Assembly: GCA_003024785.1 (NCBI GenBank)
Contig: PUQB01000178.1
Span: forward strand, 148,655 to 212,654
DNA from: Selaginella tamariscina
Lineage: Eukaryota > Streptophyta > Lycopodiopsida > Selaginellales > Selaginellaceae
Length of the DNA: 64,000 nucleotides
Reading direction: 5' to 3'
The position numbers were made by a program, and so were the translations under genes. The notes under the pieces were generated by a model that saw only the letters and a program-made list of their open reading frames with translations, did not search any database and was not told where the DNA came from. Shown here one piece after another: positions 36,867-49,255 of the stretch. Positions within the stretch are counted from its first letter, which is position 1. Each line of letters begins with the position of its first letter.

Positions 36867-38763
36867 ATATTCTTTGGTAAGCTCTGTGTGTGCGTGCGTG
36901 CGCGTGTGTGTGTGTGCACTGGCTTACTTATTTGCTTCTTATACATGTTAGTGCTATTATCAAACATTTCAATGGAGAAGAATTCTCTGTAGGTGCTTGT
37001 CCTCATTCATTTATATATTTAGTGACGCAAAGTCCTGTGATTATTAATGAGGTCCTTTTTTGTGTGTTATAATTTCGTTTACCATTTAAATCATGTTTTC
37101 ATTATAAAAGTTATCAATGAAAGTTTATATATCATTTCAACTTGAATACATTTTAAAATGTATAAATTAATATAACTAGTCTAACCACAAGTAGTTTTAT
37201 TTTAGTGTAGAATTTGGCCTCACAAATAAAATAATAATTTAAATAGAAAATACTATAAATAATTAAAAATGTAACAAATTATTTTAAAACCTTTATATAA
37301 TGTTTAATACTTAGGAATATGCGTCGCACTTAATAGATGTACATTTAAAATTTAAAATTTAATAAAATATTTTTGTTATTTTTATTCAGTATGTATATAA
37401 TACGTTTATTAAATGTGTATGCATTAATACCTGCAATGGTTATTTTATCTTCAATTTAACAATTTAACAATCATCCTAAGCTCTGGTGGTCTAACTTAAA
37501 AATAAATTATGTTAAAATTAGTTAGAGATAACAATTGAATTAAGATTTAACTTAAAAATAAAATCATTATGAGTCATTAAATAGTTAAGCCTAAGTATAA
37601 AGGATTAAAATAAATTTATTAAGTTAAGAATAATAATTAATTGTTAAGCTGGTGTACTAATTCATTAAATTAATTAAGTAAAGATAAACTCAATAGGTTA
37701 AGGGTTTAACTTGGGATAATTAAGTTAAGGATTATTAAATAATTAAGCCCAAGCATGAATAAACTTAAAAGCATAAAGATAAATTCATTGTGTTAAAAAT
37801 AATAATTATATTATTAAGTTAAAGATCATAACTCCATAAATAATATATTATTATTAAATAGTTAAACTCATTTATAGCCATACCGTATATATGTTTATAA
37901 ATCATCAAGTTAAGAATAATAATTAAATTAAAAATACATTTAATATGTAAGTTAGTTAAAAATTATGTTAAGTTAAGAGTTTAAGGATAATAACTTAGTT
38001 AAAGGTCATTGGATCCAATTTAAAATAAATTTATTAAATTAAAAATAATAAATAAATTAAAGGTTTAACTTAGAAACATAATAAGTGTCTTCCCATTGTA
38101 AAGTTTGATTATTTAGCATTAATAATAATTGATTTTTATCTTTAGTTAATTATGAGTTAAGTGGTAAAATTTAATTAAATATCTTCACATATTAACATAA
38201 TTAAATTATAACAATTAACTAAGTTTAACTTAATTACCTTATCTTCACATAACTATGGTTAAGATAAAGATAATTTAATTTTTTTAATAAATTGCTTAAT
38301 TAGTACCTTAAATTTATGATCCATATACAGTTAATTATTAACTTAATTAAATGATATGTGAAAGCACATTAGTTAAAGAAGATTTGGTTAAAATTAATTG
38401 ATTCTGTTTCAATTAAAAATTAATATAACTGACTTCAATACGAAGACAATATCCTCAGTTATTTTTTAATTAGAGGACTTAATTGAATAGTGGGAAGACA
38501 CCTCGACTACGTTAAACTTAAAGTCGTTAAATAAATAAGCGTAAACATAGTTAAATAAATAAGCGATTAATTAATAAACCTAGTTGTTATTCTTAACTTG
38601 GTAAATTTATTTTTAAGTTCTTAAGTTTACATACGTTTAAAATTATTTGTCTGTATGTATATATTATATATTAGTTTTAACATAAATTAAATTTGTGAGG
38701 TCAGGTTACATATAAAAAATTAATTCATCAATTTAAATTTCTAATTTTAAATTAAATAATAAT
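36867..38763. other. AT-rich spacer with minisatellite relatives
   Basis: A convergent intergenic region between CCC1 and the aminopeptidase gene. 36880-36920 is GT-rich. 37480-38090 has phrases like those of the 21-24 kb minisatellite ('aaactcaataggttaagggt'), and 38580-38630 has the same phrase on the opposite strand. No gene is seen. Confidence 0.6.
38095..38501. mobile_element. Possible small inverted-repeat element (MITE-like)
   Basis: GTGTCTTCCCA at 38095-38105 is matched by its exact reverse complement at 38491-38501, with patchy inverted similarity between them. The minisatellite phrases flank it in opposite orientations, which repeats on a small scale the layout of the foldback at 20.6-24.8 kb. 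The AT-rich interior makes chance similarity easy, so this is tentative. Confidence 0.35.
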
Positions 38764-38924
38764 TTACTTATCCACAGAGAGCTGTTGATCAATGGAAGAG
38801 AATGTTTTATAAAATGCCTTGAAGTGCCTATATGCTATGTCCACGTCCTGTGTACCACACATCTCTCTTACGCTGCTAAAAAAAACTCCGTGTGTATACA
38901 TACATACAGAACTCAACCATCTCT

Positions 38925-38958
<34 letters not shown>

Positions 38959-41061
38959 GTGCATAGAGAGTTGAGGCATGCCGCAATCGACGGCCCTTAT
39001 ACCAATACCAGATGCAAGTATTGGACCAATCGTAGAGCCACACCCAGCATCATTGCGCACAACAAAGCTCTAGTAAATAATAAACAAACATCATAAGTAA
39101 CTCGTGCATTGTTTTGTACGTACAGGACACACACACACACACACACACACACACGTATCCACGCACACGCACACACCTGAATAGGGACCTCAGCGAGACG
39201 AGCAACTTCTTTAAACAGGAATGCAGTAACGGAGTTTGTGGCATAACGTTGATTTGCATTGTGTTTGATTACGAGGCCTTCGTGCAGTTTAGGCTGGTGA
39301 TGCTCTCATGTTTCTGGATAATTTGGATGCAATGCATGCGCCATATCAGCAGATACTGCAACGCTAAATATCATAAGATTGTGTGTGTGTGTGTGTGTGT
39401 ATCTATCTATCTATCTATCTATCTATCTTATATATATAATATATTATATATATAGAGAGAGAGAGAGAGAAGAGAGAGAGGAGAGAGGAGAGAGACATAA
39501 TAACATACATACATACATACAGACAGACAGACACACACACACGCACACACACAACACAACACACGCACAACACACAAACACACACACACACACATATTTC
39601 TAATGTTTTACCAAGAAACGACTTGCGAATGGTTCGTTCAACTATTCCTTCTGTCTGAGAAGAACGAGAGAGCCAAGTAGCAATCCGTTTCATGGCTTCA
39701 AACATCGTTGGTGATCCAGCACCTTGTGCAGAGTCAGATCCAACCTTAAAGTTTAATCAACAATAATATAAATATAGATAATTTTGAATTTTATATTATA
39801 TATATTATATATATATAAAGCAAATAACATATAAAGCACACCAACACTTTGTAGAGTTCAAGTGTTATATAATGAACACACACACACACACAGATCGTAC
39901 CTCTTCATTGTCGAACAAGGCAACCATTCGAATACATGGTTCATCTTGCAGGCTCTCAGGAGATTTACATGAATCCGCCAGGGCACGAAGAGCACAAAAG
40001 GAGGACGCTAAGTTATCAAGACGGCCAGAAAATATAAACTCTTTCTTAGCACCCCCTATGCAGCTCGCTTGTGTGTCACATACATTTAACTCAAAGTCTA
40101 ATATTTGCTCCACATCACATCCCAGCTCCTTTGCGAGTACCTGAACTTCGTGTGTGTGTGTGGCGTGTGTGTTAATAATCAACGTATAAATCATTGTTAT
40201 TTAATTTATAACCTGTAGAAGTAGTGGATGATGAGCGGTCCCTGTGGAATATACCGCACCATTACCATTGTCATCTTCATCATTGAGCTCAGATTTGATT
40301 TTTGTTGCAAGTATAGGAGCCAAATGTGTCTCCATGTTTGGTTTAAATCCATCTGTATTCACAGTTCTAAACAAGAACAGTATGCACTGTCATATATACC
40401 GAGAGAGAGAGAGAGAGAGAGATGTGGGTATACATCATTTATATATCTCATTTATGGATCGACAACACAGTACTATAATGGGTTGAAAACATACATGCAC
40501 ACACCTAGACACACGCACAAATAACTATATGAACTGTCAGTCCAATAAGAAAAGAACTCAGAAAGACATTTACACACACACACATATTATATACATGTAT
40601 GTATGTATTTGTGTGTGCGCAAAGGTCTCTCTCTCTCACACACACAGTTTAGTAACCTTTCTAAGTGGATAGCGAGAGTGGGAATACGCAATATCGGTTC
40701 ATTAACCTTGACAAGCAAATGATTAAAAGCTCCCTCTTTATCCTTAATAAGTACTCGTCCAGCAACACTTAAATCTCTGTCAAACCTGGATAAATAATAA
40801 CAATTACTATACTAACCATATATATATATATATATATAAACAAATTTTATGTAATATTATACCATGTGTGCCACAATCCACCTCCATAGGTTTGAACACC
40901 AATATTTAAAAACTCGGATTTTGTTGAAGCAGAAATTGGTTTAAGTTTTGGACATGGACTGTCTGTATGTGCTGCTATAATGTGAAACCCATTGCCACCT
41001 TCATATCTGTATAAATAAAACTAATCATACGCTATTGTATATACTCGTAATTTTTTGCTGA

Positions 41062-41098
<37 letters not shown>

Positions 41099-41181
41099 TT
41101 AATAGCAATGTATAGATAAATGAATAGTATGCTGACCAGCGTGTGTGTGTGTGTGTGTGTGTGTGAGAGGAGAGAAGAGAG

Positions 41182-41213
<32 letters not shown>

Positions 41214-41963
41214 GGGGGAGAGAGTTAATAGCAAGTACTAGCTAAGTACATTAGTATATAGTCCATGAAGAGGTCTCTAGTCACATATTATCTGTTTTAC
41301 TGTATATGCATACTATGTATACACACATGTACGTATGCTAATGTGTACATACATGCATATATATGTAGAGATAAGATGAATAGTAAAGAAGAAGGAAAAC
41401 ATACTTCTGACCTATGGCAAATGCCACCAAGGTAGACATGTTTCTAGTGAAGAAATAGCGGCCTCCTGGTTCAATATTGGACCACTCATCTTCCTCGTTT
41501 TTTGCGAAATCCGCTTCTAAAAGCATCCTTTTCGCCTCCACTAAACATAATTAATAAAATTAACTCAATAATCTCTTTTATATATATTATATATATATAT
41601 CAAGTACACATTTGTTAGTTATATATATTAAAACCATTTTGAACACGCACACACACGACATATATGTGTCTGCATGATGTGCATACAACAGTTGTTTTCT
41701 ATTTCATAACACACACACACACACATGTGTGTGTGTGTGTGTTGTGTGTCATTTGTATCTGAAACACACACACACAACATATGTGTGTGTGTGTGTCATT
41801 TGTATCTGAACACACACACACACACACAATTCAAACTTACTCGTAGCATGAAAAGGGGTCCATGATGCATTTAGAAAAGCAATGAAATCGGAAACAATAG
41901 AAGGGTCCTTTAGAGTAAAAAAAATTAAATAGAATAATAAATAAATAAATAAATAAATAAAAT

Positions 41964-42000
<37 letters not shown>

Positions 42001-42195
42001 CTTTATTAGGAGGGGGTTGTTGGTGGTGTTTGCAACATTAAATGGAGATTGTGAAATTGCTCTAATTGGAATACGCCCTGTATTGTGTAGCTGGAATCTA
42101 ATTAGATTCCTAGGGAAGATTCTTGGATTCCTGTTCTTTGCTCCCACAATCCATGTAGCATTTGCAACAGCAGCTTGTAATATCATACAAGCCAT
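38764..42195 (-). CDS. Aspartyl aminopeptidase, M18 zinc peptidase, likely organelle-targeted
   Basis: Eleven exons on the minus strand: 42002-42195, 41841-41907, 41405-41540, 40863-41006, 40657-40785, 40213-40366, 39901-40140, 39612-39744, 39177-39355, 38957-39069 and 38764-38872, about 530 residues. The enzyme removes N-terminal Asp/Glu from peptides and works as a large homomultimer with two zinc ions. Metal-site and catalytic blocks are present: IIAAHTDSP, FSGRLDNLASS, ALFDNEE, SADMAHALHPN and LSMHSVRE (split by the last intron). The first roughly 65 residues are Asn/Arg/Ser-rich with few acids, as in a plastid or mitochondrial transit peptide, so this matches the longer plant isoform rather than the cytosolic one. 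One-base gaps lie in the exon at 39177-39355. Many introns contain GT, GA or TA microsatellites. Confidence 0.92.
39380..39600. repeat. Compound microsatellite in an aminopeptidase intron
   Basis: Successive runs of GT, ATCT, TA, GA, ATAC/AGAC and CA repeats fill almost the whole intron between exons 39177-39355 and 39612-39744. A long open frame across it is low-complexity and not coding. Confidence 0.85.
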
Positions 42196-42460
42196 GCCCT
42201 ACAATCAATGTTTAATAATGTTTAATGTTGTTAGTTCATTCATTAATTAAAATATAATGCTATTGTTATTATTTATTTATCATATATAATAATGTATATA
42301 TACATGAGATATATATTTTAAATTCGTAAACGTCCTTTGGTTTGTTATCGTCTCGATATTTAATAGAAAGAGAGAGAGAGTCAGATATATAATACGAACA
42401 CTTTTGATTTATGAATAATAATTGTAAAAGAAAAAAAGAACAATGGTGTTAATTTCTTAA

Positions 42461-44225
42461 TCACCAGCTTAAGCCAGTTGTGTAAGATGGCTGTGGCAGA
42501 TTAATGACTGTTGTCTTAATCTTGGTCATCATGTTAATACTGTTGGTTACTCCCTGTGATCCAATGCCACTGTCTCGTATACCCTGCATATACATTTATA
42601 TATCATGTGTGCATTTACAGTCTGTGTGTGTGTGCGCGCGTGTGTGAATGTGTTAATTCAAACTTTTGCGCATGTTGTGTGTGTGTGTGTGTGTTAGATT
42701 CAAACTATTGAAATACTACGTCCATTATATCTGTGTGTGCGTGCGTGCGCGCGCACTAAATTCAAACTACGTGCATTATCTCTCTCTCTCTCTCTCTCCC
42801 TCCGTGTTGGTGTGTTGTTAAATTCAAACTATTGAAATACTAGTGCATTACATCTGTGTGTGTGTGTGTGTCTGTTCAATTCAAACTATTGAAATACTAC
42901 GTGCATTACATCTGTGTGTGTGTGTGTGGTCTGTTCAATTCAAACTATTGAAATCTACGTGCATTACATGTGTGTGTGTGTGTGTGTGTTAGATTCAAAC
43001 TATTGTAATACTACGTCATTACATGGTGTGTGTTGTTAAATTCAAACTATTGAAATACTACGTGCATTACATCTCTGTGTGTGTGTTAAATTCAAACTAT
43101 TGAATACTAGTGCAGTACACTGTGTGTGTGTGTGTGTCAAAATTCAAACTATTGAAATACTATGTCCATTACATCTCTCTCTAGTGTGTGTTGATAAATT
43201 CAAACTATTGAAATACTACGTGCAGTACATCTGTGTGTGTGTGTGTTGTATTCTAACTATTGAAATACTCCATTACATCTCTCTCTCTGTGTGTGTTGTG
43301 TTGTTGATAAATTCAAACTACGTGCATTACATCTCTCTCTCTCTCTCCGTGTGTTTGTGTGTTTAATTCAAACTATTGAAATACTACGTGCATAACATGT
43401 GTGTGTGTGTTGTGCGTGTGTGTGGTTAATTCAAACTATTGAATACTCTGTGCATTACATATCACATACATAATATAATGGATAAAGAATACATTTATAT
43501 TATATAAGTTTATGTGTACCTGGAAGGGGAAGTGATCTGGTCCACGAGCAGGTGCCGCATTAATCTGAACCGTTCCTGTCTCCATAGCATCACTCACAAG
43601 TATAGCCTTGTTCACGTCTTTGGTGAAAACACATCCCTGGTAAAGCAAAACACATAGGTCACACACACACACACACACTATCATGTACACACCTGAAGGC
43701 CATATCTGCTGGAGTTACAGTGGTTGATGCCTTCTTCAGCGGTCTTAATACGAAGAACAGGTATGACAGGTCCAAATGGCTCTTCCCATGCAATCCTCAT
43801 ATCAGGTTTTACATGGTCAATTAACAATGGCCATATCAAGTTCCCTTCCCTCTTCCATTCCTGTTATTAAACAATTTAATTAAATATTAATTAAATAAAA
43901 AAACTAATAATTATTTATTTTTTACCTGACAGAGTTTAGCACCCTTTTGTTTTGCATCCATAACAATCCTTCAATAAAATTTGCAGACGACTCGCTCACA
44001 ACGGGGACGATATCACAGTCATTCTCTGGAGGCCCAACCGATAGCTTTGCAACCTTTGCATTCACCTTAGATACCAGAGCATCTGCTACAGATTCCATCA
44101 CAAGTACTACCTTCACTGCCGTACACCTCTGTCCACTGTTAAGTTAAAAACGCATACAATTACATCATATATACTCTCTTCTCTCTCTCTCTCTCTCCTC
44201 TCTCTCCTCTCTCTCTCTCTCTCTC

Positions 44226-44259
<34 letters not shown>

Positions 44260-44960
44260 CTGTGTGGTGTGTGTGTGTGTGTGTGTTTTACCTGAATGCA
44301 AAACCGCCCTTCATGATATTAACAGCTGCAAGTTCTACATCGGCATCATCAAGAACAAGCATAGCGTCTTTCCCACCAAGCTCCATCTGGAGAGGGATCA
44401 TATTCGCCTTCTTTGATATAGAAATACCAGTATCACAACCTCCCGTAAAACTACAAATAATCATTTTTAAAATATAAATTATAAATACTAATTTAATAAT
44501 GTTTACAATATACCTGATGCAGTTAACAGCAGGGTGAGTAGTAAGAAAATCACCGAGTTCAGAAACCTTAACAGTCACACACGAAAGCAAACCCTTTGGA
44601 AAGCCTGCTAAGTGGAAGCAGTGCATCATGTGTATGGTGGAAACAGCACCCTGTAAAAAAATTTATATAAAAATAAAATAAAACAATAAATGATAATGAT
44701 TAAAATTTAAATAAAATAATAATAAATAATACACACACAGTGAATATAGTAATACCTGTGTTGGAGGCTTGATCACAACTGAGTTCCCAGTAATAAGAGC
44801 TGGACCTATTTTGGAAACTGAGAGGTTAATGGGGTAGTTAAATGGAGGAATTGCGAGTATAACCCCAAGAGGAACCTGTATTCAACACATTAAACATGGT
44901 TATGTGGTGTGTGTGTTGAGTGTGTGTATCTACATATCAGTATATGTATGTGTGTGTGTG

Positions 44961-45028
<68 letters not shown>

Positions 45029-45038
45029 AGATGAAGAG

Positions 45039-45088
<50 letters not shown>

Positions 45089-45948
45089 CATATACACACA
45101 CACCACATATACACATATATTCTATGTAATGTGTGTGTGTGTATATAAATTATAATACACACACACATACATATAAATTAATGTGTGTATGTGTATATGT
45201 ACACACACACACACACACATATAAATATTATTGAATATCCATTTATATTAAGTATAATAAATTAAAAGATATACGTGTGTGTGTTCACCTTTGAAGAGAA
45301 GCATAGTTTGTTCCTCTCATTGCCAGGAAAGGGATCAGAAACAAGAAACTTGCCTCAGCCATGATTCTGATACCTTCTTCAGCTGTATAATCCAATAATC
45401 ACCAAAAACAACGACCTGGAAGGAAATAAATAAATAAATAAAATATATATGTGTGTGTGTTGTGCGCGTGCGTGTGTGTGTGTAATTAAATAAATGGATT
45501 AATATTTATGTAAACAAGCTTACATTTTGTTAATGAAGGGTTGTAAGAGAACCTCAGTAACGGAGTCTTTAGCAGGTTTTGCAACCTCCTTAACTAAGCA
45601 GTCTGCCATTGGACCCTTTTGCTCCTTCATTATCACGGAGACCTTATGTAGCATTTCTGCCCTTTTGTATAAGGGCGTTTTCGCCCCAGCTTCTGTGCAG
45701 CCTTGGCACTCTGAAACACCTTGTTGATTCATCCTGTGTACACGCTGGAAAAAAAATATAAAAAAAGAGTTTAAAAATATAAAAAATTAATTTAATTAAT
45801 TAATACCTGTTACTTTGTTATGGGTTTTCCGGTGGTCGGATTTGTGACAGACACAGTCTTGCCGGAGGAAGACATTTTCCAGTCACCGTCGGCATAGTAT
45901 TTGTATACGTCCCATCCAAGCATGCTTTGAAGAACCCTGTTCCCGCAT
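42461..45948 (-). CDS. ALDH11A3: Non-phosphorylating NADP glyceraldehyde-3-phosphate dehydrogenase (GAPN)
   Basis: Ten exons on the minus strand: 45807-45948, 45553-45744, 45289-45415, 44756-44875, 44514-44650, 44292-44450, 43926-44135, 43693-43860, 43520-43636 and 42461-42583, about 498 residues (the Arabidopsis enzyme has 496). It oxidises glyceraldehyde 3-phosphate to 3-phosphoglycerate with NADP in the cytosol, supplying NADPH. Blocks seen: [49 protein letters not shown] (catalytic Glu), [10 protein letters not shown] (catalytic Cys), [24 protein letters not shown] and the C-terminal [15 protein letters not shown]. The first ATG is uncertain because one-base gaps occur in exons 1-3 and 7. 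The last intron holds a large minisatellite. Confidence 0.95.
42600..43500. repeat. About 15-copy minisatellite in the last GAPN intron
   Basis: A unit of about 50-58 bases, formed by 'attcaaactattgaaatac' + 'tacgtgcattacatct' + a variable GT or CT run, repeats from about 42650 to 43470. The core is well conserved while the GT/CT run varies in length and type. Counting 'ttcaaact' gives about 15 copies. It sits between the GAPN exons at 42461-42583 and 43520-43636. Confidence 0.9.
44160..44290. repeat. CT/TA/GT compound microsatellite in a GAPN intron
   Basis: Runs of CT, TA and GT fill the intron between the exons ending at 44135 and starting at 44292 (plus coordinates). The GT run on the plus strand is next to the exon start, so on the transcript this is a CA run just after the donor. 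Confidence 0.8.
44888..45240. repeat. GT/TA/GA compound microsatellite in a GAPN intron
   Basis: A long intron between exons 44756-44875 and 45289-45415. It is composed nearly completely of GT, TA, GA and CA runs, with a roughly 90-base GA block at 44996-45086. Confidence 0.85.
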
Positions 45949-46533
45949 CTCTTTCTTCTTATTTCAAAACTTTTAACCTAAACTTCCCAAAACGTCTCCA
46001 GTTATCCTCAACCGTTGTGCCCCTAATCCTGCCACGTGTACATGAGAGATTTTAATTTAATAGCACGTATAAACTCTTTAGTTTAAATAAATATAAATTA
46101 AATTCAGTATAAATTAGTAAATTATAATTTAAAATTTATTATTTGTGAGAAATAAATAAATAAACAGATTGTTTAAAAATTTACTAAATAAACCCAAGGA
46201 TTTATAATATGAAAGGAAGATAGTTTAATATTAACTAATCGTTAAAGTATCTATATTTTGATGTTAATAGTGTCATATAGAGTCCTAACATTTCTCTATT
46301 AAAAGTTATTATTAAATGGCCATCGTGAATGTTTTATATTTATATGTCTACGCTTAAAGTTTCAACATTTAAATAATTAAAAATTAAATAAAAAAAATCA
46401 AAGCTAATACATAAAATAAAACATTGTTCAAATATTATTCATTTAAAATGATCGTAATAATGATTTATATTAATTAATTATTAGATATACTGTTCAGAAA
46501 AGCAAACCAACAAAGCTGCACTGTTCCTAATTA
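45949..46533. promoter_or_regulatory. Shared upstream region of GAPN and the ERF gene
   Basis: Just under 600 bases between two divergent genes. The part next to GAPN (45949-46050) is GC-richer and probably its leader. The rest is AT-rich, with no motif that I would name. Confidence 0.4.
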
Positions 46534-47562
46534 ATGGATTTTCCTTTCCCTGGATTGTCATATACTCTAGTTTATCATAGATTTGAAATTTTTAAAATAC
46601 CCCTAAAAAATCAAAAATTAGTAATGGCTAACTGTCTTTACTCCAGCTGCATACAAGAAGACACAAGTGTGCTCCAAACGCGGTATCACTCTAAGCCAAC
46701 CATATTCTCAAGCATTTGGCAAACAGCCCCCACAACCGACAAGACCTCACGACGTGAAATACCCAAGCCAAGCCATCCCCAGGAACACAACTATCTCGAG
46801 GGTTTCAACTTCACACACAAACAGATCATGAAGAAGAGCTACCGTGGCAAGAACGACGGACCACTCATGTTCCATCTCTCGGAGAACGTACTTCCCCTGT
46901 TACCGAAAGAAGAGAACCAACCCCACGGTAGCACAGCGGAAACAAAGATGAAGAAGAAGTACGTCGGGGTGAGACAGCGTCCGTCCGGTAGATGGGTGGC
47001 AGAGATCAAGGACACAACACAGAAGATCAGACTCTGGCTCGGCACCTTCAACACGGCAGAAGACGCAGCACGTGCCTACGACGAGGCAGCCTGCCTGCTC
47101 CGTGGGACAAACACCAGAACCAACTTCTCCCATTCAAACGCAGACGAGTCCACCCTCCCCTCCAAGGCAGCAAAGACGCTTCTGTCCCACCGTGGACCAT
47201 CCAAGCTGAATCCCGCTCTATCTGCTGCCCACAAGCTCCTCGACTTCTCACGTCCTAAGAGATCCACAACCCATGCTCAAACCAACACTCCCGATCTCCT
47301 ACAAGAGTCTTATACTCAACAGGAAGTCAGTATTAGTAATAATCTGCTCGAACCAGGTTCGATGTCAATGCAAAGCACAGGTAAGAGATCGAGAGACTTG
47401 TACGAGGACACTCAGATGTCGGCATTCGACATCTACTCGGGATTTCAAGAGTTCGAAGATATTCCCAGGAATCAAGCTGAGCCAGTTCATATGATGAACG
47501 GGGTACACGACTGCTTAATGCTTGCAGAAAGAGCTATGTCATCCCAACTTGTCGCCTCCTGA
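46534..47562 (+). CDS. AP2/ERF transcription factor (single AP2 domain)
   Basis: An intronless frame of 342 residues. One AP2 DNA-binding domain covers about residues 142-198 ([20 protein letters not shown] ... [10 protein letters not shown]), with the WLG and AYDEAA elements intact. The [17 protein letters not shown] text resembles the ERN/RAP2.11-type ERF groups more than DREBs; this placement is from memory. The start may be Met31 (46624, MANCLYSS), since the first 30 codons are AT-rich and unlike the rest. After the stop, another frame reads on as an acidic tail ending SLWDLTQLCTVN with a stop at about 47659. The natural C-terminus therefore probably lies there and the annotated end is likely a one-base gap near 47555. 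A nuclear activator is plausible but not shown. Confidence 0.9.
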   Translation: MDFPFPGLSYTLVYHRFEIFKIPLKNQKLVMANCLYSSCIQEDTSVLQTRYHSKPTIFSSIWQTAPTTDKTSRREIPKPSHPQEHNYLEGFNFTHKQIMKKSYRGKNDGPLMFHLSENVLPLLPKEENQPHGSTAETKMKKKYVGVRQRPSGRWVAEIKDTTQKIRLWLGTFNTAEDAARAYDEAACLLRGTNTRTNFSHSNADESTLPSKAAKTLLSHRGPSKLNPALSAAHKLLDFSRPKRSTTHAQTNTPDLLQESYTQQEVSISNNLLEPGSMSMQSTGKRSRDLYEDTQMSAFDIYSGFQEFEDIPRNQAEPVHMMNGVHDCLMLAERAMSSQLVAS

Positions 47563-47929
47563 CTTCCGAGCATCGGCTTGGAAACAAGAAGAGTTTGTGG
47601 ACAGTGCAGAGAGCCAGGAGAGTCTATGGGATTTAACCCAGCTTTGCACGGTAAACTAGTTTGCCACTTCTATCATATATATATAAATGTCCTAGATATA
47701 CAGTACAGATACATATAATTGAGCACTTTACAGGAGGAGCATAACTGCCTATCTTGTATTTAAATAAATACAATAAAAAAAGAAAATTTTCTATATATAA
47801 TATAAGCACTTGAGTTGATGAGATGAAGCAGTTTTAGAAAGGAAAGAGTTATATTTCTGTCAGGTTCCTATTTGAATTTTAATGAGATTCAATAAGAACC
47901 AGAAAGAAAGGAACGTACCTAGCACTTAG

Positions 47930-48830
47930 CTACCACAACTTGAAAATTGTTCCGAGCAAAAGCCTTCGTCCTGTATATAATGTATATAAGATATGTATGC
48001 ATTAATTACATTCATAGATATAAATATGTAAATTTATATGCACCTGTGCTCTTGGAGGATCCATAATTCCTTTGGTAATCCAAGAATATCCAGAAAAGAT
48101 GGCGAAAGGAGAAGTCAGGCCACAGGACATTACAAAATGCAAGTTGTGAGTGTCCGCACTGCCACAGCATGAAGTTGCTCAGCCTTGTCTCTCCCGAAGT
48201 TCTTATAAGAGCTCTGGCCATGGACAACCTGCTGTATATAAATGCTCTCTATGCTTTCCACTGTCAAAACGCAGCTTCCTAATTGCAAGAATAAATACAA
48301 GTTATTCTTGCAAGCACACAGCACACACACACACACACACAGAGCACCTGGGAGGGATTATCAATCCCCAAAGCCTCCTTGACAGCTTGTTTAGTAGCAT
48401 GAACAATCTCCTGAGTCGAAGTATACGCAACACAGATATTCAACACAGCCTTGTCATTGTCTTTAGTAGCAGACATGGCACGATCTGCCGATGCCCGCAC
48501 ATCATCTGGAAGTAGGGACAGGTCACCAATTATACACACCTTGATCCCACGTGCTCTTGCCAGTCCCTCGTTAGATACTAGAAGATCCAGCTTCTCCCTC
48601 AAATCCATGAGTGCCGAAACCTAGCATACTTAGTTCATACATGTATAAATGGATATATGCCACACACCACACGTAATCTGCGTGTGTGTGTGTGGAGAGA
48701 GAGAGACTAAACCTTTTGTAAACGTGTGTATATATGATAGCCCATCACATTTTATAGTTCGAGCCGAATATATACAAATAAAATATGCAGGTATATGTGA
48801 ATATGAAATATTCTAACAATGAATACGGGT

Positions 48831-48887
<57 letters not shown>

Positions 48888-49170
48888 GAACCACCATCCT
48901 AACCAAATGTTACATCTACACACACAACACACAATACGTTACCTCGTCAGGAGATCGGCTAAAATTGTCGATGCTGAAGGCGTAGACGCTCACATACTTC
49001 ACACCTAGCTCAACACAGAACTCTAGGGTTCTAACGAGACTGTCATAGCCGAATCCATGGCCACTCTTCCTATCCATACCTGCCCTGTCCGCAAATCTCC
49101 GATTGCCATCCATTATGATCGCTATGTGTTGTGCGCAGGCCCGCATTCTAGAATTCGCATCGCAGTCCAT
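47930..49170 (-). CDS. cis-Prenyltransferase (dehydrodolichyl/polyprenyl diphosphate synthase)
   Basis: Four exons on the minus strand: 48943-49170, 48348-48620, 48044-48278 and 47930-47970, about 258 residues, a little short for the family. The enzyme adds isopentenyl diphosphate in cis to farnesyl diphosphate to make dolichol-type precursors at the ER. Conserved blocks: [13 protein letters not shown] (catalytic Asp), [44 protein letters not shown] and [17 protein letters not shown] (substrate-binding RTSGE box), then LWPDFSF. The start is taken at the first in-frame ATG; an upstream ATG (49205-49207) is in another frame. Exon 3 changes frame before the RTSGE box, so a one-base gap is likely. 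The last exon is tiny and its border is inferred. Confidence 0.9.
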
Positions 49171-49255
49171 CTCGTTGCCTGGCACAGCGCCTTCCACAAT
49201 GTACTCATCTGAAGAACCCTAAATTTTGATAATTTTAATATTAGGGTTCCTGAAA
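49171..49255. promoter_or_regulatory. Very short divergent intergenic region
   Basis: Only about 85 bases separate the inferred ATGs of the cis-prenyltransferase (minus) and the polygalacturonase (plus), so their leaders and promoters must overlap or reach into each other. The AT-rich centre is at about 49220-49245. The exact gap depends on the uncertain CPT start. Confidence 0.5.

Noticed and set aside
36890-37072. Small frame after the CCC1 stop as an extra exon or gene.
   Set aside because: CCC1 already ends with the conserved [12 protein letters not shown] and a stop. The small frame begins in a GT run and shows no family features.
39379-39705. Long open frames through 39.38-39.70 kb on both strands.
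   Set aside because: They are translations of GT/CA/GA microsatellites inside an aminopeptidase intron. The only coding part is the exon 39612-39744 on the minus strand.
44890-45168. Open frames of repeated Leu-Ser or Arg-Glu at 44.9-45.17 kb.
   Set aside because: They are low-complexity translations of CT/GA runs in a GAPN intron.
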